The position numbers were made by a program, and so were the translations under genes. Positions 1 through 15,000 of a DNA stretch of 64,000 nucleotides are shown piece after piece. Below the pieces are notes generated by a model. The model was not told the origin of the DNA and searched no databases. It saw nothing but the letters and a program-made list of their open reading frames with translations. Each line of letters begins with the position of its first letter. Positions within the stretch are counted from its first letter, which is position 1. Origin of the DNA: Hydractinia symbiolongicarpus (taxonomy: Eukaryota; Cnidaria; Hydrozoa; Anthoathecata; Hydractiniidae); assembly GCF_029227915.1 (NCBI RefSeq), contig NC_079877.1:10539351-10603350 (forward strand), written 5' to 3'.

Positions 1-1659
1 TTCAACTTTCAATATAGCGTCCGTGATCATTAACCCTTTTAAACAATAGCATGCATGAACATGTAAGCACAAAAAGATTCATCAAGTCTTATTGTTATGA
101 CTCGCGCACAACGATAACAATAGAAAGCAATTAAGTTCATGTGTGAAAAAAAGATATACAAAGGTTCTTAATGTAGACATGAGATCGTTACACAACGTAA
201 AACTTCGCGTACATGTAAAGTTACATTTAAGCGGTACTGTAAGGGCATAATATTATTCAAATCTAATCAATTAACACAATAAAAGACATGTAGAAAATAG
301 TATGGCGAACTTACTTGGGTCTTCAGGGGATGATTAGTTTCTGCAATGTGGGAAGGGTGAATCAAGTAGTTTTATCCAAGTGAGAGTAAAGTTATGCGGT
401 ATGAATTTAAAAGTAAAAAAACAGCATCGTAGTATAGGCATATAACGTTTTAGGTAAGTTTAACTTAAATGTTGACAAGCTTAAATGGCTTGACACTAGC
501 ATAGGGGTGGGCCACATATTAACATGCTCTTAATGTTTTGTATTGATGTTTTTGGGAGGGAGGTATCTTTGACTGCCATGCTCTGTAACCAATAAATATC
601 ATTTTTTTATATAACAACAGTATGTGTATAAAAATATACCATCTAAACAAAATCTCTGTAAAAATCATTGTCTGTTTCTGTTGACTGTTTCTAATCTTGA
701 TTCTTCAAGTCACCTGGATGCTGCAGACCCAATGCTATACCCAGAACACAATGATTCAGAAAATCAATGATGATAGAGTGATTTTGTAAAGCGAAATACA
801 GCTAGATATAAACAGCCAGATGTTGAAAAGATTTTCTATGTAAAGTGTTTTGAACACCTCTGAGTAAATTGTTAAACGTTAGTGCTAACAACAACTTTGG
901 ATTCACAAAATAATTTATTTCCATAATTTATTTGCCACCATCAAAAATATTTTTGTGCCTTGTAATCCTTGCAAAAATGTTTTATAGTCTGTTGTTGGGT
1001 TTTTCTCAATGATTTTTCAATCTGCAAAAGTAAACTTGTTTTCATAAAACAACTTCTCACTAATGAGTCTTTTTCTGGGAATTTGTAAACTTGCTGACTC
1101 ATGTTTTTACTAACCAAAATATTTCGATTATTTCTTTGATAAGAAAGGAAATACTTTGTATACATTTATCGGGTGATTATGATTTTACTGTTAGTGATGT
1201 AAAACGGGGAAGGAGGTAATGAGGATAAAATTCTTAATGATAGACATCAAGCATGTGCATATTGATATGTGACTCTCCCCTGTATTATAATTTTCAACCA
1301 AAATTTGGGAGTGGAAAATTAAAAATATTTGTGGGTTATAGTTCTTGGTGATTATGATTAAGGAATAGATCTATTTCCAATGTTTAAAAAAGTTCTCAAT
1401 TTTTTTGTGCATGCACACGCACTCATAATGTTTTTTCAACCTAAACTAATAATCAACTTCACAAAAGAAATGTCTCCATCTTTACATTCATATTGCCTGT
1501 AACTTGGAATTTGCACGTTGGTTTGCAATAAAATTTTGTACACAAGATTGTATTAATCACAAATTCCTTTTATCGTGTCCAGCCATGGGATTATTTAGTT
1601 TGTATACATTTTGTTCTCTTCAAGTCTCTAAATTTTTTATTTATTATAATTTATTTTAG
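1..1659. other. upstream or intronic DNA before first visible SORL1 exon
   Basis: No exon is recognisable here. The SORL1-type exon at 1660 begins in the mature VPS10 domain, in phase 0, behind a splice acceptor. The exon(s) for the start codon, signal peptide and propeptide must therefore lie upstream, and this stretch is most likely intron. Short open frames on either strand show no family resemblance. Confidence 0.6.
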
Positions 1660-4600
1660 TATTCTTTCAATGATTCCCATTATGTTGCTGAGGTACACTG
1701 GTCTGGTAAAAATAGCTCATCCATCATGGTTCTTATGAAAGACCCATCATCCATGTTGTCACCCCTGAAACCAAGTTATTTCTATGTTTCGAGAGATTAT
1801 GGTGTCACTTACACAAACTACACAAGTAATTTTACTATGTACAATGGAAGCATAGCGGTCATTACTGATTTTTTCTCAAGCAAAGCTAATAACAAGAAGT
1901 ATGTATTTGTTGCAAAGTTTCATAAATACATTTTCTATTCAACTGATGAATGCAAGACAATCAGAAGAGTACGGACTTATTTCCATCCAACTGAAATCAA
2001 GTATCATCCAGCTTACTCGTATTATATGCTGGCTTATGAAAAAGACATAGGATACAATCGGGTATGATGTATATCTATTTTTATGTTCTTCTTCTTACTT
2101 TTATGTTGTTTCCTACAAGATTTAAAACATAAACCTGTAAAATTAATATTGTGAATAGTGGTTTTAACATTTATGACACTTTTTTGACACATTTTTTATG
2201 TTTTTGTGAAAAGTATGGACTGTTGATAATGTTATGAAGCGATGTTTTACATGCGTTGAGTAGTGAAGCCTTTCATTGAAAGCATGCATGAAAATTTGAT
2301 GTCGCTCTTGTGTTATTTTCGCAAATTTTATTTGTGGTCTTAGAAGGTCAATATTCTCACGCAGATGTTCCCTGTAATTTTTAAGAACAAGTGGGATAAC
2401 TTGTTTGTCAATTATGGTTAATTAATTTTACAAGAATGTTCCTTTAATATATACAAAACAAAATGTTGCTAGATATTTATTCAATTTATTGACCATTACA
2501 CAAAAAGAAGGCCTGAACAGGTTATCATTAAAAGTGTTTTTAAATTTAAACATATTTTTTTATTCAAAGCAAACATGCAAAGTTTTGTTTATCCAAGACA
2601 ATAGATTTAAATGCCAGAAGGTTGATTTTAAGCTTGATTTACAACAGTGTTCTCCAAACAACAATTTGTACAAGACCATCACAACAAAAAACCTTGCCTA
2701 TACGTTAGAATTTTTTCTTGCATTAGCAAGAGTTATGAAAAATCCTCAGCAATGACGTTTTATTTTCAGGGAAAATTCCTTAGATTTAATATTTAAGATG
2801 TAACTCAAATGATTTAACCATTTGTTAAAATAAATATAAAAATTTGGTTGAAAAAATGCTTATAAAAGTAAATATCTTATTATCTAACTTTCCAATATTC
2901 CTTCTTGCATTTACACAAAAAACTTTTAATATGCTTCTGTTAGACAAAAATATGTGAAAGAATGTCAGCTCAGAATATCCAAAAATAATTCATCTTGTGT
3001 CATAAAATAATGTAAACTGATGATTAAATAATTTTGACATTTAGCTGCGTTTTCGAAATAAGAATTCTTATTTTGTGCTAAGCATGAGATAACATGAAAC
3101 AAAAACTATTAAAAAGGAAAAGAAAAGGGAAAAAAAGGAAATAAAAGAGAAAAAAGGAAGAAATTAGCCTATTTATTTATTTATTTACTAATTAGCCTTA
3201 TTCGATAATAAAGACAGCAATATATTGTATCAAGTTTTATCTTTTTTGACTAGGAACTGCTTGTTGGCAACAACAAAGTTGGCGCTTAAAAAATTCAAAG
3301 ATTCAAAAACGTTTCTACTATGAAATAAGTTTAAAAAAAATATCATATAAAAAATATATTTATTTCACAGTTCAAATAAAACTGTAATAAAAAAATAAGA
3401 GTTTTTTGCAGTTAAGAATATGAAAAAAAAAAGAAATACATTATTGCAGTTTGTGGTAATGTACAAAACTAGTCGATGACCCATGAAAAAATCTTATGTT
3501 TTTTCGCCCTTAAGTGGCTAGAAGCACGTAATGTGGTATGCATTACGTGCTTCTAGCCACTTGCGGTATTTTGCATCACAGACAGGCGTATACAGGTATT
3601 ATAATATAGATATAAAAATTAAACATTTGATAAGGGGTCATCTACAAAATTCGTAGCAATTCGTATTAAAAAAATTTGTATATGCTATACGAATTTTCTT
3701 TTACCATACAGTAATTTAATTCGTATGAAAGTTTTCCAAAATCGTATAAGATTTGTATGAGTTTTAAATTAAATTCGTATGAGTTTTAAAAATTTGTATG
3801 AGTTTTAAATTATATTCGTATGAGTTTAAAAAAATTTGTATGAGTTTAAAGAAATTCGTATGAGTTTTAAAAATTTGTATGAGTTTTAAATTAAATTCGT
3901 ATGAGTTTAAAAAAATTTGTATGAGTTTAAAGAAATTCGTATGAGTTAAATTCGTATGAGTTTTAAATTAAAACAAAAATTCATGAGTTTTTAATTAGAT
4001 GCGTATGTTTTTTTGAAAAAAAAAACTTTGTTTGAGATTTTATTAAATTCGTATATGAGTTTTTTTAAAAAAAATTGTTTGAGTTTTTATAATTCAATGT
4101 GTATGGTTTTTTCATTTAATTCGCATGGGTAAGAAAAAAATATCTTATATACATACAGCACAGTTCAGAGTGTACTCGTACGCTTAAGTTTCACACCTTT
4201 TTCTCAGAGGCGGTAGTTGTTTATCTTTTGTTCTTATTAATTATCTTGTGAATCTTGTAAGTCCTTAACTTGTGCGTAATAAACTAAAGATTCTTGGTTT
4301 ATTTAAGAACGAAAAGCGCCGATAGGAATCCTTTTTTAGATCGCGTTTTCAAATTTTAAAAACGAAGATTGGCATTAGAAATGATTCGTTAGATTGCATT
4401 TCTCAATTTTAAGAACGAAAAGCTGCGATAGAAATACTTTTTTAGATCGTGTTTTTAAAAATTTAAAAACGAAGAATGGCAATAGAAATGCTTCGCTAGA
4501 TCGTGTTTTAAAATTTTAAGCACGAAAAGCAGCGAGAGATAATTATTTAATTTTACATTATATATAAGTTTAAATCATTTTGTTTATAAGTACATTCGCA

Positions 4601-5995
4601 CAAACAGCGTTTGTTTCTAAGTTCTGATCATTTGAAGTAATAGGAACGGCGTTGGTATTGAAATATTTTAATAATTCGTATGAATATTCGTTTAGGTAAG
4701 AATATAATTCGTACCACACTTCGTATGGAAATTGTATAAAGTTCGTATAGGATTTTTTAAAAATCGCATAACTAATTAACACTACACGAATTGTATACGA
4801 TTTTTATACGAATTATAAGGAATTAAATTCATCTAATTTCGTATAAAATGTCATACGAAATTTGTAGATGACCCCTAAGCAGCAAGCAAATATACTTGTA
4901 GTAAGTGCTAATAATAATTTCAATTGTGCATCATAATAGCTAATAGTTCATAACTTTCCTAGGCTGTTTTGCTTTTTTCATTTAATATTTTTTTCTGTTG
5001 TAGCTCTATGCATCTACAAATAATGGTCGATACTGGAGATCAAAATCACAGAATGTTAAAAGTTATTACTGGTATGTCATTTGTATCAACAAAAGTTAAG
5101 AACAGACAGATTGCAATGACCCCAAAGTTTTAATAAATGCTCTCTGTGTTTAGGTCTTACAACCCACCACATGATTATGGTTCATATTTTTATTTTCTCA
5201 GAGAGCGGTGGTATTGTAAGTAATTGTATACTTTGGGTAATCTCTAGTCAAAATAAAAAAGAATCATTTTTTTTAAGAAATTGTGTAAACATGTATTCCA
5301 TACTACAGAAATGTGTTTATGCCAAATTTTTTTTAAAAAACGATATCTTTTTATTAACTACTCATTACCTCTAACTCATAATTCTGTTAATTTTTTTTTG
5401 TATTTCAGATAAGTTTTAATTGGAAAAATAGTAAAATAAATCAATAATCAAAACTCTGCTTAATACGCTTCATTAAACATTTTAAGTTTTTGCAAGCCTT
5501 CGAGGTGCTAAATAGAGAAAATTCTACCCTTGTTTCAGTAACAAAGATTTTGGTATAATATTTGTGTACAGTTAAGATAATATTCTTTGAACAAAAGTTT
5601 AAAATTTTCTGATTTTCATGAATAACATTAAGACAGCGTATGTAATTTTACTCTAAATTAAAATGGTTGATGTATATAATAAGAATAAACTTATTGTTTA
5701 TTTATTTTAGACTATGGTAACATTGTTCAAAAAGCATCACCTTGGCGCTACTATTCATATTCCTCTACAGTGGCCTACCATGTTGTTGATTTTGAATTGG
5801 TTAACCAGTACATGTTTATAACTAAAAACGTAAGTTTTTCTAATTTGGAAACCATTGATGTTTACAGATCATTTTTTCTGACATTTCTTTGTGTTTTTTT
5901 TTTACATTTAATTAAATATTTTTTAGTAATAAAACTATTTCTAGCAAAATGACAGAGAGAGATGGGCGGGTAGGCGGGCGGGCGGGCAGACAGGC

Positions 5996-6084
<89 letters not shown>

Positions 6085-9000
6085 CAAATTCTTAAAAGGA
6101 TGACTTTGTATAAATAAAATCAAAGAACGTAAAGTAAATTAAGCCAGTTGCAACAACAATGTTCTTGGACAAATATTTCATCATAAAACATGTTGACATC
6201 CACCTTTAACTTTTTAAACTTTTAAACACTTAAATAGTGGCTTAATCTAATTTTTACAGTTTACATTTTTATGGTTATGAACAAAGTAAACCTGACTTGT
6301 ATTTTTTGTTGATTTTAAATGACACAATGATATGCAGATCAATAATTAAGAACAGCTGTAAGTTCTTTGTAATTAAATATGCCATAGTCAGTACTTTTAT
6401 TTTCCTTCAAAATAGCTGTTGTGGTTCATATTTTTATTTAGAGTTCCATTGATGGCATAAAGAACTTGTATGTATCTGTTAATCGAGGGAGTTTTAAAAA
6501 CACAACGTTTCCGCATCAGACCAATACTACGGTGTGTATTTGTGGTCTTCGTTTTTCATTTGAAATCCTTTGCCATTAATGATTATAATGTATGCTTTAT
6601 GTAACGAATATCTAACTTTATAGTATTTGACAGTGTATTAAAATAAAACCACAATGTAATGGAATCTTCGATTCTCCTTCGTCTCTTTATTTTTTCTAAA
6701 TACTTAGCTGTAGAAGATAAAATATTAGGAAATGTAGAAGAGAACTTGAAACCCTAATTGTTAGATTTTACTGAGAAGGATATTAAAGATGTATGGTAAC
6801 ACATCACAAAAAATCCTGTTTTTTTTTAAATTGGACATAATATTAAAAAAATATTTTTCCTATGTATGTCACAAGACAAAATAGAAATTGCGAAATACAA
6901 GCTTTCTGATGTAGAGTAGGCAGATGTCATTTATTGTCAACAATTTTTGCAGGTTCTAAATAAATTGGATTGGAAAGGCTGAATTATATTTGTGTATTAA
7001 ATGAGAATCGTTGAGTTTCGCCTTTCTGATTTTTTAAACCAGTGTTCTGTATATTTGTTGAAATATCATTGTATATTTTATAGCTTGCTTATTAAAAGCT
7101 GAACCAAAACTAAAAATGGATGTAATGGTTTTGTATTATTTTAATTTTGTTAAAATGATGTGTATTTAGAGCTTCATAATTGCAGATGCTACCGAGAATG
7201 AAACAATGGTAGCGGTAAATCATAATGGTAGAGCCAATCTGTACATTTCAGATCGAGCAGGCCTGGTATACACCTTGTCATTGCCTGGAATTTTATATTT
7301 CAAGAAATCGGATAACAATCCATCAAGGTAATTGGTTTAATTTGTGACAAATCTAGTTGTTCATAATTTAAAACACCTGTTTAACCGCTCCTTAATTCGT
7401 GTTGTGATGCAACAATTGCCAATGCAGAAGCCAAAATTCATCAAAAAAGGTGGTTTAGATCAAATTTTAAAAAGAGTTAAAGTTCAGGATAAATATTTAT
7501 TCCACAGTTGTTTTGATCCAGCAATTGCATTGCCTTAACAGTTTTCCCTGAAAAAGATTAAAAGTGCATTTTCATAATTTGTTTTTTTAGATATCGTTAT
7601 TTTACACATGATTTTGTTGATCTTCATCGAGTTGAAGGTATTTCTGGGGTATACATTGCCACTAACCTAACAAAGGGTCCACCAGGGCAAAGACATCTTC
7701 GCAGTATGATTACATTTGATAAAGGTGGAGAATGGTCATTGATACCGGCACCGGAGTCCAACTGCAGCATAAAGGTTTGTATAATCGACTTTTCTTAAAG
7801 AGAGGATAAGAAAAAAAAAGTATGTTTTTGGGCATAAGGCTGGACTTAAAAATATTTATATTTGTAGTCACCCAAACTAGTTATTAAAAAAATGTTGACT
7901 AAAACTTTTTTTACCTTACAGTGCAAAAAAAAAAACAAATTTAATAGATAATCTTTTTTCGCATACATAAAAAAATTCATTAATACAAAAAGATAATTTT
8001 TATATAGTTCCTGATCCTTCTGATTTGTGGGTGTTTGTATTGTGGCAGTATATTCATATCACAACATTAATTTTGTTGAATTAAAAAAAAAAAATAATAG
8101 AAAATTAAGTGTCAGACATTTTAAAATTTGATTAGCATTCAAAAGCATTTGGTTTTAATCTTATTTGCACCTTTACCTTAAGGTTGTCACACTGCTCTTA
8201 AAAATTCAATTTGCTGAATATGATTAGAATAATGGAAATATTAAAACAAAGAAATATCTCTGCAGTTTTGGTGTAAAGTGTAAAATCATTATAGGAGTAC
8301 TGTGTATCACGAAACACATGTTGCGCAACCAAATGGCTCAAAAGATGCTATTCGAATTTTTTGTTGTGCAACAGTTACAGATTTTATTAAAGGCCATGTT
8401 TAAGGTTATGTACATGATCACATTCACAGTCAATGTACAATTACTTGGGTGCTGTTTTAATTTGTTATATTCGCTATTTTTATTGCGTTTTATTAAGTAT
8501 AGTCCCTGGAATTATATCTAATGAAAATTGGAAAAGAATTACATTAAAACTTGACTAAACAGTTTGCCGTTGAAATACCCACTGAGGCAACCGCAAATGT
8601 AGATTACTAGGTCTAGTCTAAACTTGCATAAAGAATTTTACATTTACTTTTTGTTACATTTTAATTTAATCATCAGAACTTAAAAAATAATTTAATTTAA
8701 AAAACAATAAATTGAGCATTGAATTCTTGATAAATAAAGATGTGTATTAACTTCTTCAAGATCATTCACATATATCCCCTTTTAAAAAAAAATCAAATCC
8801 GTAAAAGTTAAGTGTAAAATTGTAAGACTGCACAGATTGTGACTGGAAAAAAAACCCCTTCAAACTATATTATTTACAGGCTGGTTGCTCTCTTCATTTA
8901 TCGCAAGAATATGGGTTACATACTTACACTCGTTTTACACCTATCTACTCAAAAGCATCTGCTCCTGGTTTTATTTTTGCAACAGGTATGTTTAGTGAAT

Positions 9001-12000
9001 ATATAACAAAAATTATTTCAATTATGTTATGTTTTTTTTCAAAAACTATTTTAAAAATGTGTTGTCAATGTTTTATATTTCATTATGCATGTCTTTTGTT
9101 TATTGTATGTATCTCAGGTAATGCAGGTCAAAATTTGAACAACAAACCTAGTCTGTATTTCTCCCGTGATGCTGGCTTAACATGGAAAAAGGTTATTTTT
9201 AATTTTTAAATTTTTTTATCTTTTTTGTGCACACTATTTTTACTTTTACTTATATAGCCTTTTCTTCATAACTTTCTTTGTATTAAAAAGCAATGTTACA
9301 TTGTTTTTTTTTTAACTCCTTACTTTTACTAGGTGCGAAGATGATGTTTTTGTCTGCAACTTGTGCTAAAACATGTTCATAGCGTTTAATGCACTTATAA
9401 TAAAGTACACAATCTATGTTAACTTTAATAATAATAAATATGCTGGTTCTGTTTTAGGCTTTTTCTGGCAACTATTATTATGGATTTGTTGATCACGGTG
9501 GTGTAATTGTAGCTGTGGAGAAGTATGGTTTTGCTCGATATTTGAGGTATGTGTTAAACTAAAAGTTGCTTTTGACTGCTTCTTCATTGCAGAGAAAAGA
9601 TGTTTGAACATAGTTTTAGGTTCTTCTATCCAGAGTAAACAGTTTTTTGTTCAGTTATTCTTACGGTAGTAGGTGAACAACTAGAAATATCAGTGTGAGA
9701 AAAACCTTTAAACTTGATAGTGATTTTCTAAACGGAGGAACTTTAGTTAAATAAACAGTTTTTTGATTATAGTATCTATTTTAAAAACAAATAAATGTTA
9801 ACATTAGTTTAAAGTAAAAAAGATTGCAGTTTTAAGTGTAGAAATTAAATTGCAGAGTTTCTTTTCTTGTTCACTACTAGACTAGTGCCTAAAAACTTAT
9901 CATGTAACCCTTTTAATTATACAGATATAGTTGGAATGAAGGAAACAGTTGGTCATACTACCAATTCAGCAGTTCTCCGATGAGAATTTATGGATTATTG
10001 ACTGAACCTGGCGAGAAAACAACAGTATTTACATTGTTTGGTTCATACTCTGGCGCACATTCTTGGGTGCTTATTCAAGTTAACATGTCTGCTGTACTTG
10101 GTGAGAGTAATCATTTTCTTTCTTTATGAAATAAAACAAAGTATTTCTTCTATTTGTGGGAATTAAGCCTTAAATTATTATCAAGGAGAAACCTTTTGGT
10201 AATGTAGCTAAAATAAGTACCATTAAGTAACTGCAAAAATCTAATTTAGCCCTTAATTATTTTGTGAACTTAAGCATATTGTCATCTAAATAAACAACAA
10301 TAAATGAAGTTTAACTTCTGTAGTTTTTTATTATTATTATTTTCTAACCTTTTGAACCTTTAAATAATTGACTTGTAACAATCATAAATAAAATATAATT
10401 ATTGTGATTCTTTTTTCCATTTTAAAATCATTTTGAACCATTGGAATTAAGCTTGTGATAACTTTGTGCAGAAGGCAATTTATCACTCTTAATTTTTTAT
10501 CCCTAATCTATATGGCGAAAATTTTTTCGCTTTTATAAATTTTTCATTAAAATTTAATCTCAATTTGCACCATGTAATTACTACTATATATATACTTATA
10601 ATTTGCTTTTTTTCAAGATAATACACTTTAAGATATAGATAATTGCCTTCTGTTTTCCAACAAGCGAGCAACTTTAATTAATTACTCAAGTGTTTTGCAA
10701 AACAGACCTGTACCACTACCACCTAACTGCATACTTACTAAGGTTTTCTAATGCTGTAGGCCCGTCGTGTAATAAAAATACGGATTATAAACAGTGGGAA
10801 GTAACTGACCAAAGAAATGATTCTGAACATTGTCTGCTGGGCAAAAAACAAGTTTTTGAGCGTCGAGACCCTACAAAACGTTGTTATAATGGCTATAATT
10901 ATGACCGTGCAATATCATCTGCTCCATGCTTATGCACAAGAGAGGATTTCATGTGGTAAGAAAAAAATCTATTTTATTATTTTGTTGTATTATTATAGAC
11001 AAAACCTTTTTTGGTTTCACATTAGGCAATGCCATAAAAAGGGATGAGTTTCTTGAGGGCTTCATAATCTGCAAAGTCATTTTTTTGTATGTGCAATGTA
11101 AAAGATATTTACATGTCTATACCTTTTGTCAAATAAAATAATCACGCTTTTTATTAGAAATCTGAGATTTGATTTAAAAAATAAACAAATGATAAATTTA
11201 GAAAGTTAGATGACTTAGGTTTGAATTAACAAGCAACCTAAGTTTTTCACTTGTAATTGTTTAATGCTCAAAGCTTTGACCTGTTTTTGTAATTTACTAT
11301 GATGATTTCGTTGTAGATCGAAACATTAGTATAGTCTTCGGCAAAAAAGTTTGTTGTTGTTGTGATTATGTGAAACGTCAAATATTTTTTGACGCAGTAT
11401 ATTTGTTCAGGATTATTTTTATCTTATTCTAAATCATTTTATTTTTAAGAACTTTCCATCTAACATTACAAAAAACCTATTATTTAGTGATTATGGTTAT
11501 GAGGAGCAATGGATTGATTGGTTCCGAACAAAATGTGTCAAATCTGGTAGCTCTGGCTCTTCTACTGTTCCACCATGGTGTACACCAGGAAAGACTTACA
11601 ATACCTCATCTGGGTAGGTAGAGTGCTCAATATAGTAATTCTTGCAGCTTGTAACATTGCAAATATATCAATGGAGTTACCATTGTGCAGTGAAGTAATT
11701 CCTCCTTTTACACAAACAATGGCTTTTACATTTTTTATACATTTTTAGCTATCGAAAAATACCTGGTGATTCTTGTTTTGGTAGTTTTGGTTTGGACTAC
11801 TCTCCACAAATACATATCTGTCCTATTAAAAGTATGTTTTTTTTCTTGTCTGCATAGAAACGTTTTTTCTTAATGTTTTATTCAAATAATTAGCACTTTG
11901 CCTATATTAGCCATATTTGTTGCAAGTTGTATAAATTCTATTATCGTGTTTTTTTACTTATATCTTTTATCTTTGTTGTAGAAGCTGATGATGTTCTGTT

Positions 12001-15000
12001 TTATTCAAGACGAAGAAGTATAGTTCGTTATGACCTCAAAACAGCAGAGTCCATAACATTTGAGCTCAATGGTCTACGAAATGTAATTGCGATGGACATG
12101 GACTATTTAAATAATATACTGTTTTATGCTGATATAAATGTAGATACCATTACTAAAATGGATTTAACAAACGGTTTGTTTTTATGAATTCAAATTTTTT
12201 TCTATAGAATTTTTTCCACTTGTAATTTTGGCTATATTGAAAAGAACTTGTGAAAATATCTAGGCTTCATCTTTTATTTTTGAAATTTCTCTGAATTCCT
12301 TGAAGAACCTGTAAAACTGTTTTCGGGAGTTCAGAGATATGATCAATAACATGGACAGATATCATCAGGTTAAAGTTGTTATATAACCTAGTTTTTACAT
12401 TGAACTACCGTTATTTTTTTAACAGGAAACGTCACCACGCTGCTTGGGTTTAATGAAAGTAGAATTCATATCGAATCCCTGGCTTACGATTGGATGGGGC
12501 ACAACTTATATTTCTGTGACTCTGGCTCAGCAGAAATCGGGATAATCAATACTACAGGAAAGCACCGAAAGATTTTAATTGGTAGTAGCGTACTTGGAAA
12601 GCCAAGAGCTATGGCTGTTCATCCTGCAAAAGGGTATAGAAAATTATTTTTATTAAGTTTTATTGTTTAAACATGTTGGTGTATTTCTATATTTTATACA
12701 AAATTTTTTATCTGCAACTTCCTGTCATTTTTAAATTTTTACGTGTTCTTTTGTTATTCTAAGGGAATTAATTTAAACTAATTTGAAATATTACTGTTCT
12801 GTAGATTAATGTTTTGGACAGACTGGGGCATTAATCCAAAAATTGCTAAGGCTAACATGGATGGTTCTGCCATAACCAATCTTGTTACCAGCACTATAAA
12901 ATGGCCTAACGGAATAACAGTGGATTATGAAGAGAATTATGTTTATTGGGTTGATGCTGGGGTGGATCGTATTGAAAGAATCACCATCACTGGGAACAAT
13001 AGAAAGGTTTTGTAAATTTCTTTCTTTTTAAATTAGGTTGATAGATTACAATATGTTTTTGTGGACCTAAAAATTTCCATTATAATCTATTGTATCATTT
13101 AGAATGCTTAAAGTTTTAAACTGGAAGAAATTTTAAAAGTAGAAAGAACAATAATTTTTTTCATGTGTTTAAACAGTATTAAAATTTGAAACATATTGTG
13201 AATAATGTTCCAGGTTTTGCGTTCATATGGAGTAAGTCGTCCGTATGCTATCACAGTATATGGGAATTATATTTATTGGATTGACTGGAGTACAAGAGCC
13301 ATAACGAGAATGTTAAAAAGCTCAGGCAATGGATATTCACGTGTTATCCCATATGTTTACAATGTGATGGATGTAAAGGCTTTTAATCCAAAACGTCAAG
13401 GTGACAATTTTTTTAAGTTGATGTATCTGTTAGTGGTTAGGATGGTTATAAAGAGCAATGTTGTTCACTCAACTGAAATGTAAAATGTTTACAGAGCTTT
13501 TACAACAAGTCTAGCAGTTGAAAAAAAGAACCCATTTAAATTTGAAGAATGTTGGTCTTTATTTTTTTTGTATAGCAAAGATTAGTAAAACATGTACCAT
13601 TTCTCAAACTGCTTTCTATCATCTCTAACTCCTTTCGTGTTTTTGAATAAATCAGAAGAAGTCGTTTTTTTCGACATTTTATAGACAATGCAAGGAGCAA
13701 GTAAATTTAACAAATAATCATTTTGGCATTCTTTCTATAAGCTCTATCAAGTAGTAAAATTATTTTTTTTGGCAAAGTGGCTTTTCAGGTGAAAAGTAGT
13801 AAGCAGGTTAAGTTTCGTTGTTTTGATCTTTAAGATACACTTCTACAAGACATTTTAGAAGAAAAAGACCAATTTTCTAATATTATGTTTAGAGAATGTT
13901 AGCGAAGGTCAGAGTTTGTACCCCTAGTATGCATGGTTCTTCCCTTTCATTTACTGGACTATCTACAGTTCATATCTTAAATAATTTATATGTCACATGT
14001 ATTTAAAGTTAGGAAAAGATCGACTTTTTTGGGTAGTTGCTAAGTTACACTCTGTCGCAACCCCCACTTCCCTTTTGCTTCCCAGCAAAACTTCGCCTAT
14101 GCTTGCACAATATTGAAATTTGGAAATACATCATTTCATTTGTGTTTATTTTATTAGCATAATTTTTTTAGCGGCACGTGGAAGCAATTACAAATGTCCA
14201 AATCCTGCCTGTCAGTTCTTCTGCTTACCAAAAGAAACTGCTCCATATTACACTTGTGAATGCCCTGATAACTTGGTAAAGGCGAACAATACTTGTAAGT
14301 GTAAAAGTGCAAACGAAGTATTAGGTGATGATGGAGAATGCAAGCCTAGTAAGTTGTTACCGTTAGTCTATCTGAGTATTTAAACATACATGACCGAATA
14401 AACCTACATGTTAATTTTGCGTCTACATAATTACATACAATGCGTCTACATAATTAACATAATTAACGCAAATTTCCACTTAAATTATTCAATTTTTTAT
14501 TCGAAAACATAGCTGGGTTGTCAGATTTTTTTTTATTTTTTTTTTTACAGCAGATACATTGTAAAAATCTTTTCCAGTGTTAACAATTTTCTGTATTGTT
14601 TGCTTCGTTCTGAAAGGAAAAATGACTTAATGTTTTTAGCAATCTCAGACTTCAGGCGGAAATACACGATGCATTTAAACGGAAGGTTTAAACCTAACGA
14701 GTGAGTCATAGGTCAAAACAGATTGTGGTTGACATCATGTATCACTCTCGAAATATTATGCAAAATACAGTTGAAAACAAGATAGTAGTAAAAATACAAT
14801 AAATAACAATCCAGAAAAACAAGAGAAAATGGCGAAAGCGAAGAAAGAGAATTTAAAAAGGATTTTGTTGAGAAATGGCACGAACTAACATGGTCTGTGG
14901 GATGTAACATTGGCGTCCTATGAAGACAGAGACGAGAAAAAGCTTTATGCCAGAACTAAGCACTTCATCAAAAACATTTAGACTCTTCTCAAAAACTTTT

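Larger units (their letters stand above)
1660..11831 (+). other. SORL1: SORL1 exons 1-14: VPS10 domain and 10CC module
   Basis: Exons: 1660-2061, 5004-5071, 5154-5215, 5711-5829, 6442-6531, 7170-7327, 7591-7774, 8880-8985, 9118-9191, 9458-9546, 9925-10100, 10760-10955, 11488-11613, 11749-11831. They encode the ten-bladed VPS10 propeller that binds peptide ligands. Recognisable segments include [10 protein letters not shown] (exon 1), the [15 protein letters not shown] region (exon 7), WGDHGG-like GFVDHGG (exon 10) and [10 protein letters not shown] (exon 11). Exons 12-14 hold exactly ten cysteines, the number expected of the 10CC module that clamps the propeller. The first exon starts in phase 0 at an acceptor, so the N-terminus is upstream. 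Intron 1 (2062-5003) is expanded by two repeats. Confidence 0.93.

Noticed and set aside
5408-5447. Extra SORL1 exon after the acceptor at 5408
   Set aside because: It reads quickly into a stop, and exon 3 (ending 5215) already joins in phase with exon 4 at 5711.
5941-6123. Cys-Leu-Ser-Val repeat protein on the minus strand
   Set aside because: Translation of a GACA microsatellite within a SORL1 intron.
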